Of a DNA stretch of 64,000 nucleotides, positions 57,826 through 64,000 are shown one piece after another; the stretch's first letter is position 1; every line of letters starts with the position of its first letter. The notes beneath the pieces were generated by a model. The model saw nothing but the letters and a program-made list of their open reading frames with translations, searched no databases and was not told the origin of the DNA. Source of the stretch: Spongisporangium articulatum. Lineage in GTDB: Bacteria; Actinomycetota; Actinomycetes; Actinomycetales; Kineosporiaceae. The stretch covers positions 124,001-188,000 of the forward strand of contig NZ_JBITLV010000004.1 in assembly GCF_044465595.1 (NCBI RefSeq), in the 5' to 3' direction. A program made the translations under genes and the position numbers.

Positions 57826-59816
57826 TGGACTACTTCACCGCTGCCAACCTGACCCCGACGACCCTGGCCGGGGCGGCCGTCCTGGTCGGCGTCTGCCTGC
57901 CCGCCGTGGCCGCCGCCACCGGGTTGTACCTCGGCAGCCGGTCGCGGGGCTTCGGCTCGGACTTCGCCGTCGTCGGCGCGTTCGTGGCGATGGTCGCGGC
58001 GTTCGTCGAGACGTACGCGGTGCTGGACGGCGGTCCGGTCGACTCGATCCCGTTCCTGGGCAGCGCGCGCACCGGGGGAGCGCTGCTCGACCTGTCCCTG
58101 CAGGCCGACGAGCTGAGCGCGTTCACGTCGCTCGCCGTGACCGTCGTCGCGTTCTGCGTGCAGCTCTACTCGGTCGCCTACCTGGCCGGCGACGGCACCC
58201 CCGAGCACCCCACCCGGTACGCCGGGTACGCGGCCACGGTCTCGCTGTTCACGTCGGCGATGCTGCTCGTCGTCCACACCGACGACCTGGTGCTGCTGCT
58301 GGTGGGCTGGGAGCTGATGGGCCTGGCCTCCTACCTGCTGGTCGGTCACCACAGCGAGCGGGAGGCCGCGCGTGCGGCCGCGGTCAAGGCCTTCCTCACC
58401 ACCCGGGTCGGTGACGTCGGGCTGCTGCTGGCGGTCGTCGTCCTGTTCGCGGGGGCGGGGACGACGAGCATCGGTGGCCTGACCGCGGCGATCGCGCAGG
58501 GGGACGTCGGGCACGGCACCCTGCTCGCCGCCGCGCTGCTCGCGCTGGCCGGGGTGGCCGGCAAGTCGGCCCAGTTCCCGCTGCACACGTGGCTGCCCGA
58601 CGCGATGGAGGGCCCGACCCCGATCTCGGCGCTGATCCACGCGGCGACCATGGTCGCGGCCGGCGTGTACCTCGTGATCCGGCTGCTGCCGGTCTATCTC
58701 GCGGTGCCCGGCGCCCTGCAGGTGGCCGCCGTGATCGCCGCGATCACCATGGTCGGCGCCGCCGGGGCCGCGTTCGCGCAGGACGACCTGAAGCGCCTGC
58801 TGGCCTACTCGACGATCAGCCAGGTCGCGTACATGCTGGCCGGCGTCGCGATGACCGCGGGTGACCCGGCGGGGGCGCAGGCCGGGCTGTTCCACCTGCT
58901 GTCCCACGCCGCGTTCAAGGCCCTGCTGTTCCTGGCCGCCGGCTGCGTGGTGCACCTGGTCGGCTCGACGCTGCTGGCCGACATGGGCGGGCTGTGGCAC
59001 ACCCACCGGTCGCTGGCCGTCCTGTTCGGCCTCGGGCTGGCCGCGCTCGCGGGAGTGCCTCCGCTGAGCGGGTTCTGGTCGAAGGAGGCCGTGCTGACGG
59101 CCGCCGAGGGCGCCGCGCACGACGGGCTCTGGACCGGGTGGCTCGTCCTGCTGGCCGGGCTGGCGACGGCGTTGCTGACCGGCCTCTACGCCGGTCGGGC
59201 CTGGACGATGGTCGCGCTGGGCGAGCCGGTGCTGCCCGGTGCGCCCGTGCGCGGCGACGCGGAGACCGAGAAGCCGCACCAGGCACTGGAACCCGGTGCC
59301 GACGAGGAGCTGGTCGAGGAGACCGGCCACGCCCACCGGCTGCCGCGCCGGATGACTTTCCCGCTGTACCTGCTCGCGGTCCCGACGGTCGGGCTGGGCC
59401 TGGTGCTGCTGCACCCACCGGCCCTGCTCGACGGGCTGGGCGTCGACGTGATCACGGGCTACACCGGGTCGGTGCTCGCGATCGCCGGTCTCGGGTGGGC
59501 CCTCTCGGCGCCGCGGCTCGGGACCGTCGACATCGCCGACACCCTGCCCGCCGACCTGCGCGGCCTGCTGCGCGACGGGTTGCGCGTCGAGGCCGCCCAG
59601 CGAGCGCTCGTCGTCCGGCCGGTGCAGGCCCTGGCCCGCTGGGTGCAGGTCGGCGACCGCGACGTCGTCGACGCCTACGTCCGGGCCACCCCCGTCGTCG
59701 TGGCGATCGGCGGGCGCACGTTGCGCCGGTTCTCGACCGGGCTGGCCACCGGCTACCTGGTCTGGGTGGCGGTCGGGGCCGTACTGGCCGGCATCGCGGG
59801 GGTGGTGCTCTCGTGA
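57825..59816 (+). CDS. nuoL2: NADH-quinone oxidoreductase subunit L, second copy
   Basis: A 663-residue antiporter-like subunit. LLVGWELMGLASYLLVG (helix 5 Glu), GKSAQFPLHTWLPDAMEGP and AYSTISQVAYMLAG are intact. An acidic/polar loop lies near 475-500 before the last helices. ATG overlaps nuoK2. Proton-pumping residues are retained. Confidence 0.95.
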   Translation: MDYFTAANLTPTTLAGAAVLVGVCLPAVAAATGLYLGSRSRGFGSDFAVVGAFVAMVAAFVETYAVLDGGPVDSIPFLGSARTGGALLDLSLQADELSAFTSLAVTVVAFCVQLYSVAYLAGDGTPEHPTRYAGYAATVSLFTSAMLLVVHTDDLVLLLVGWELMGLASYLLVGHHSEREAARAAAVKAFLTTRVGDVGLLLAVVVLFAGAGTTSIGGLTAAIAQGDVGHGTLLAAALLALAGVAGKSAQFPLHTWLPDAMEGPTPISALIHAATMVAAGVYLVIRLLPVYLAVPGALQVAAVIAAITMVGAAGAAFAQDDLKRLLAYSTISQVAYMLAGVAMTAGDPAGAQAGLFHLLSHAAFKALLFLAAGCVVHLVGSTLLADMGGLWHTHRSLAVLFGLGLAALAGVPPLSGFWSKEAVLTAAEGAAHDGLWTGWLVLLAGLATALLTGLYAGRAWTMVALGEPVLPGAPVRGDAETEKPHQALEPGADEELVEETGHAHRLPRRMTFPLYLLAVPTVGLGLVLLHPPALLDGLGVDVITGYTGSVLAIAGLGWALSAPRLGTVDIADTLPADLRGLLRDGLRVEAAQRALVVRPVQALARWVQVGDRDVVDAYVRATPVVVAIGGRTLRRFSTGLATGYLVWVAVGAVLAGIAGVVLS

Positions 59817-61411
59817 TCTCCGAGAGCTGGCTCGTACCGGCGCTGTCCGTCGTGCCGATTCTTACCGCGTTCGTCGTGCTGGCCGTGCGCGGGTTCGACG
59901 GCCGCCGGCTCGAGGCACTACCCGCCTGGCTCGGCGCCGTGGCCTGCCTCGCGGTGACCGTCGTGGCCGGTGTCGCCACCGCGCTCGTCGTCGACCGGGG
60001 CTCGAGCCGACCCCGGCTCGAGGTGGACGCGCAGTGGATCCCGGCGCTCGGCGTCCGGGCGCACCTCGGCCTGGACGGCGTGAGCGCGCCGCTCGTGCTG
60101 CTCACCTCCGCGCTGGGCGTGCTCGTGTGCGTCCACCTGGCGCTCACCGCCCGCAGTCTCGACACCGGGCGGCGCCTCGTCGGCTGCGTGCTGCTCGTGG
60201 TCGGTTCCGCGAACGCCACGTTCACGGCGCTCGACCTGGTCCTGTTCTTCGTCGCCTTCGAGGGCGTGCTGATCCCGATGTGGTTCGTCATCGCCGTCTG
60301 GGGCGACGACCGGCAGTCGGCGGCCAAGCCGTACCCCGGCGCGAAACCCCTCGGGGGTGAGGCGGCCCGCCGCGACGCCGCCGGCCGGTTCGTGCTCTAC
60401 ACGGCCACCGGGTCGGCGCTGATGCTGCTGGGCATCCTGCTCGTCGTCCTGAAGACCGGCAGCTCCGACCTGGTCGCCCTGGCCACCGACCCGTCGTCCC
60501 TGCCCGGCGGCACGCTGTCGCAGGCGACGCAGTTCACGGCCGCCCTGCTGATCGTGGCCGGGCTCGCGGTGAAGGCGCCGATGTGGCCGCTGCACACGTG
60601 GCTGCCGCCGGCCCACACCATCGCCCCGACCGCGGGTTCCGTGCTGCTGGCCGGGGTGCTGCTGAAGCTCGGCACGTACGGGCTGGTGCGCGTCGCCGTC
60701 CCGGTGCTGCCCGACGGGTTCCGCGAACTGGCGCCCTGGCTGGGGGTTCTCGGCGCGGTGGGCGTGGTCTGGGCCGGGCTGGCCTGCCTGGTCGAGCGGG
60801 ACCTGAAGCGGCTGGTGGCGTTCTCGTCGGTCGCGCACATGGGCTTCGTGCTGCTGGGCATCGCGTCGATGTCGCCGGTCGGTATGCAGGGCGCGCTGTA
60901 CGCGAACATCGCGCACGGCGTCGTCAGCGCCCTGCTGTTCTTCGTGGTCGGCGCGCTGAAGGACCGGACGCACTCCGCCGACCTCGGCGAGATCGGCCCC
61001 GGTCTGCGCGACCGGGTGCCGCGGCTCGGTTGGCTGCTCGCGTTGGGCGCCGTGGCCGGGATCGGGCTGCCCGGCCTGGCCGTGTTCTGGGGCGAGCTGC
61101 TGGCTGTCGCCGGGGCCTGGCAGTCGGGTGCGGACGACGGTGCGCTCGGTGCGCTCGGCCGCCCCCTGGCCGTCGTGGCGGCGGTGGGCACGGTGATCGC
61201 GGCCGCCTACTGGTTGCGCGTGCTGCGCGAGATCTGGATGGGTGAGACCGACCCGCAGCGTGCTCGCCTCCCCGACGCCTCGCGCGGTGACACGCTGACC
61301 GTCGCGCCGCTGGCCCTGGCCACCGTCGCGCTCGGGCTGGTGCCCGGGCCGCTGCTGGCCCTGACGAGCTCCGCCGCGCGCGGGCTGCTGCAACTGGTGG
61401 GTGCGCCATGA
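59813..61411 (+). CDS. nuoM2: NADH-quinone oxidoreductase subunit M, second copy
   Basis: A 532-residue antiporter-like subunit. FVAFEGVLIPMWFVIAVWG contains the helix 5 Glu, and AVKAPMWPLHTWLPPAH and AFSSVAHMGFVLLG follow. A 30-residue polar insertion (RQSAAKPYPGAKPLGG) lies after helix 5. GTG start in the nuoL2 stop. Confidence 0.95.
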   Translation: MISESWLVPALSVVPILTAFVVLAVRGFDGRRLEALPAWLGAVACLAVTVVAGVATALVVDRGSSRPRLEVDAQWIPALGVRAHLGLDGVSAPLVLLTSALGVLVCVHLALTARSLDTGRRLVGCVLLVVGSANATFTALDLVLFFVAFEGVLIPMWFVIAVWGDDRQSAAKPYPGAKPLGGEAARRDAAGRFVLYTATGSALMLLGILLVVLKTGSSDLVALATDPSSLPGGTLSQATQFTAALLIVAGLAVKAPMWPLHTWLPPAHTIAPTAGSVLLAGVLLKLGTYGLVRVAVPVLPDGFRELAPWLGVLGAVGVVWAGLACLVERDLKRLVAFSSVAHMGFVLLGIASMSPVGMQGALYANIAHGVVSALLFFVVGALKDRTHSADLGEIGPGLRDRVPRLGWLLALGAVAGIGLPGLAVFWGELLAVAGAWQSGADDGALGALGRPLAVVAAVGTVIAAAYWLRVLREIWMGETDPQRARLPDASRGDTLTVAPLALATVALGLVPGPLLALTSSAARGLLQLVGAP

Positions 61412-62985
61412 CCCTCTCGCCGCTGACCCTCTCGCCGCTGGCCGCCGGGGTGACGCTGACCGGCGTCCCCGGGATCGACTGGGGCCTGCTGGCCCCCGTC
61501 CTCGCGCCCGTGGTGGCGCTGCTGCTCGTGCTGCTCCTCGACGCTGTCGCGCCCGGGCACCGGCTCCTGCGCCCGGTGCAGGACGCCGTCACGCTGCTCG
61601 GCCTGGCCGCCGCGGCCGGGCTGGTGGCCTGGCTGTCCACCACGGAGCAGCGCTCGACCGCGTGCCTTTCCGGGTCGGACTCGCTGCTGCCGGAGTGCTC
61701 GTTCGAGGTCGACCGGCTGGCGCTGGCGCTGATGGCCGTGGTGCTGGTGGCCGCCTTCGGCTGCGTGCTGCTGGCCTTCGACTCGCCGGTCACACGCGCC
61801 GACGAGAAGGCCCACGCGCCCTACCAGGTGCTCCTGCTCACCGCGGTCGCCGGGACGCTCGCGCTGGCCGGCGCCCGCGACCTGGCCACGCTGGTCATCG
61901 CGCTGGAGACGGCGTCGCTGCCCGCCATCGCGCTCGTCGCCCTGCGCCGCGACGGGCAGGGCGCCCAGGCCGCCGTGACCATGCTGATCACCGCCGTCGG
62001 GTCGCTCGGCCTGCTGGTCACCGGGGTCGGGTTGCTCGTGCTGACCACCGGCTCGCTGCACTTCGAGGTGATCGCCACCGCGCTGTCCGGCGGCACCGCG
62101 ACCGGTCCCGGCACGGGCCTCGACCCGCACCTGGCCGCCGTGGCCGGGCTCGGGGCGCTGCTGGCCCTGGCCGGGCTCGCGTTCAAGCTGTCGTTGGTGC
62201 CGTTCCACCTGTGGACGCCGGACACCTACGCGGGCGCGCCGCTGCCCGTCGCCGTGTTCCTGGCCACCGTCTCCAAGGTCGCCGGCCTGGCCGCGGTCGC
62301 GGTGTTCCTGACCATGGCCGTGATGCCGCTGGCCCACGCCTGGGCGCCCGTCCTCGCCGTCCTGGCCGGGGTGTCGATGACCGTCGGCAACCTGGTCGCG
62401 CTGCGGCAGACGCACGCCGTCCGGCTGCTGGCCTGGTCGACCGTCGCGCAGGCCGGCTGGGTGGTCCTGCCGTTCGCCGCAGCCGACGCGACGCCGGGCG
62501 GTGCGCTGCCGGTGCTGTCGGCCTCCGTCGGCTACCTGCTCGCCTACGTGGTGGCCTCGCTCGCCGTGTTCTCCGTCGTCGTCCTCGTGGCCCGGCACCA
62601 GCCCGACGGCGAGGAGCACTCGCTGGAGACCTACCGCGGGCTGTCCCGGACCGAACCGGTGGCCAGCGGGGTGCTCGTGCTCGGGCTGCTCTGCCTGGCC
62701 GGGTTGCCGCCCGGCGTGATGGGCCTGGTCGCCAAGGTCGTGGTGCTGCGGCCCGTGGTCGACGCGCAGCAGTGGGGGCTGGCCGTCGTCGCCGCGCTGA
62801 ACGTGGCCCTGGGCCTCGCGTACTACCTGCGGTGGGCCGGGCTGGTCGCCGCGCGCCCGGCGTCCGGGCAGGTCCTGCTGCGCTGGAAGGTGCGCCCGGC
62901 CGAGGGGATCGCGCTCGGGGCGGCCGGCGCCGCGTGCGTGGTGCTGTCGGTGGGGGGACAGTTGATCGCGGGCTTGTTGGGCTGA
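61408..62985 (+). CDS. nuoN2: NADH-quinone oxidoreductase subunit N, second copy
   Basis: A 525-residue antiporter-like subunit. TLVIALETASLPAIALVAL holds the conserved Glu and FKLSLVPFHLWTPDTYAGAP the Lys/His-rich motif. LLAWSTVAQAGWVVL is present. ATG in the nuoM2 stop. Last gene of the cluster; no clear terminator hairpin follows before htpX. Confidence 0.95.
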   Translation: MTLSPLTLSPLAAGVTLTGVPGIDWGLLAPVLAPVVALLLVLLLDAVAPGHRLLRPVQDAVTLLGLAAAAGLVAWLSTTEQRSTACLSGSDSLLPECSFEVDRLALALMAVVLVAAFGCVLLAFDSPVTRADEKAHAPYQVLLLTAVAGTLALAGARDLATLVIALETASLPAIALVALRRDGQGAQAAVTMLITAVGSLGLLVTGVGLLVLTTGSLHFEVIATALSGGTATGPGTGLDPHLAAVAGLGALLALAGLAFKLSLVPFHLWTPDTYAGAPLPVAVFLATVSKVAGLAAVAVFLTMAVMPLAHAWAPVLAVLAGVSMTVGNLVALRQTHAVRLLAWSTVAQAGWVVLPFAAADATPGGALPVLSASVGYLLAYVVASLAVFSVVVLVARHQPDGEEHSLETYRGLSRTEPVASGVLVLGLLCLAGLPPGVMGLVAKVVVLRPVVDAQQWGLAVVAALNVALGLAYYLRWAGLVAARPASGQVLLRWKVRPAEGIALGAAGAACVVLSVGGQLIAGLLG

Positions 62986-63020
62986 TCCAGCGATCGTTCA
63001 GGAAGCTCCCAGGTAGCCAC

Positions 63021-63047
63021 GGGAACGTGCACCTGTCCGAATCCGTT
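63021..63047 (+). promoter_or_regulatory. SigR/SigH-type promoter upstream of htpX
   Basis: GGGAAC at 63021-63026 is followed, after exactly 18 bases, by GTT (63045-63047). This matches the GGAAT-N18-GTT form of actinobacterial thiol-oxidative-stress sigma factors except for one base. The start codon is 43 bases downstream. Confidence 0.5.
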
Positions 63048-63090
63048 GACCAGCACGTCCCCTCACGTAAGGAACCGGAGGCCCGCCTCG

Positions 63091-63954
63091 ATGGGTCACA
63101 ACCACTTCAACGGTCTCAAGACCGCTCTCCTGCTCGGTGCCATGTCGGGCATCATCCTGGCGTTCGGCTACCTGATCGGTAACTCGACCGGGCTGGTCAT
63201 CGCCCTGTTCATCGCCCTCGGCATCAACTTCTACAGCTACTGGAACAGCGACAAGCTGGCCCTCAAGGCCATGCGGGCGCGACCGGTCAGCGAGGTCGAG
63301 CAGCCGGCGATGTACCGGATCGTGCGCGAGCTGTCCACGCGCGCCGGGCAGCCGATGCCCGCGCTGTACGTGTCGCCGACCGATGCGCCGAACGCCTTCG
63401 CCACGGGCCGCAACCCGCGCCACGCGGCGGTCTGCTGCACCGAGGGCATCCTGAAGATCCTCGACGAGCGCGAGCTGCGCGGCGTCCTCGGCCACGAGCT
63501 GATGCACGTCTACAACCGCGACATCCTCACCAGCTCGATCGCGGCCGGCCTGGCCACCGCGATCACCTTCATCGCCCAGTTCGCGTTCTTCTTCGGCGGC
63601 GGCGGCGACGACGAGGACCGGCCGAACCCGATCTTCGCGATCCTGTTCGCACTGCTGGCGCCCCTGGCCGCGGCCGTGGTGCAGATGGCGATCAGCCGCA
63701 CCCGCGAGTACGACGCGGACGAGGACGGCGCGACGCTGACCAACGACCCGCTGGCCCTGGCCAGCGCGCTGCGCAAGCTCGAGCGGGGGACGCAGGCGCT
63801 GCCGCTGCCGCCCGAGCGGGAACTGGTCAACGCCAGCCACATGATGATCGCCAACCCGTTCCGGATGGGCGGTGTGCAGCAGCTGTTCGCCACCCACCCA
63901 CCGATGTCCGACCGGATCGCCCGGCTCGAGCAGATGGCGGGCTACCGCCACTAG
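63091..63954 (+). CDS. htpX: HtpX-family zinc metalloprotease
   Basis: A 287-residue membrane protease of family M48, which degrades damaged membrane proteins. Two N-terminal helices (about 10-50) precede the zinc site HELMH (GVLGHELMHVYNRD, near residue 135). Two more helices lie near 155-170 and 185-205. The third ligand is in TREYDADEDGA near 213. ATG at 63091 has GGAG upstream. Gene context after the second nuo cluster is as I remember in Streptomyces. Confidence 0.95.
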   Translation: MGHNHFNGLKTALLLGAMSGIILAFGYLIGNSTGLVIALFIALGINFYSYWNSDKLALKAMRARPVSEVEQPAMYRIVRELSTRAGQPMPALYVSPTDAPNAFATGRNPRHAAVCCTEGILKILDERELRGVLGHELMHVYNRDILTSSIAAGLATAITFIAQFAFFFGGGGDDEDRPNPIFAILFALLAPLAAAVVQMAISRTREYDADEDGATLTNDPLALASALRKLERGTQALPLPPERELVNASHMMIANPFRMGGVQQLFATHPPMSDRIARLEQMAGYRH

Positions 63955-64000
63955 TTCGCTCGGGAGGAGGCGCCGCCAGGCGCCGACGGGCATGCACGAC
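63955..64000. other. end of window after htpX
   Basis: The last 46 bases hold no gene. A short GGCGCC-GCCA-GGCGCC hairpin (63968-63983) could be part of an htpX terminator. Confidence 0.3.

Overview
The window is high-GC (about 72% by eye), densely packed, bacterial chromosomal DNA. Many starts are GTG, neighbouring genes often overlap by 4 bases (GTGA/ATGA), and the genes for menaquinone, complex I and 2-oxoglutarate:ferredoxin oxidoreductase are actinobacterial in type. I read it as an aerobic actinomycete using menaquinone. The order menG, menaquinone reductase, nuo, polyprenyl synthase, kor, second nuo, htpX resembles what I remember of Streptomyces and, in part, Mycobacterium. I cannot name the genus.

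Layout. 1-2.95 kb: the end of an unrecognised gene, a TetR regulator with a mycothiol-type (MDMPI) enzyme, and a frameshifted MFS transporter remnant. 2.95-10.03 kb: menaquinone genes (menD, isochorismate synthase, menG, FAD-dependent reductase) mixed with a small membrane protein and a nuclease-fold protein. 10.2-26.3 kb: a complete 14-gene complex I operon, nuoA to nuoN, ended by a hairpin at the nuoN stop. 26.3-30.6 kb: long-chain polyprenyl diphosphate synthase (quinone tail), a 2TM protein, an HTH/Clp-N-domain pair with a palindromic promoter, rarD, and a second nuclease-fold protein. 30.8-36.99 kb: a tRNA with anticodon CAG, an iron-box-controlled Cys-rich mini-protein, a large membrane protein, and korAB divergent from a LysR regulator. 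37.0-38.4 kb: an alpha/beta hydrolase divergent from a MarR regulator, bracketed by six copies of a 19-bp repeat. 38.5-50.5 kb: coiled-coil, VOC, ABC exporter, SGNH hydrolase, GNAT, two exported proteins and a polar amino-acid ABC importer. 50.5-63 kb: a second complex I cluster, A-B-C-H-I-J-K-L-M-N, with no D, E, F or G, split between H and I by a secreted protein and a two-component system on the other strand. The window ends with htpX.

Functionally most of the window serves one respiratory chain: quinone head and tail synthesis, two proton-pumping dehydrogenases, and KorAB as a source of reduced ferredoxin. The second nuo set has no NADH module and no NuoD. That suggests use of the first set's NuoD and a non-NADH donor; this is inference.

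Two structural themes stand out. First, long and often perfect inverted repeats sit at gene ends, several carrying a GATCATG core. One interrupts an open ABC ATPase frame and others encode a hydrolase C-terminus. Second, many genes appear leaderless, with a TAnnnT hexamer 6-7 bases before the start codon and no Shine-Dalgarno sequence.
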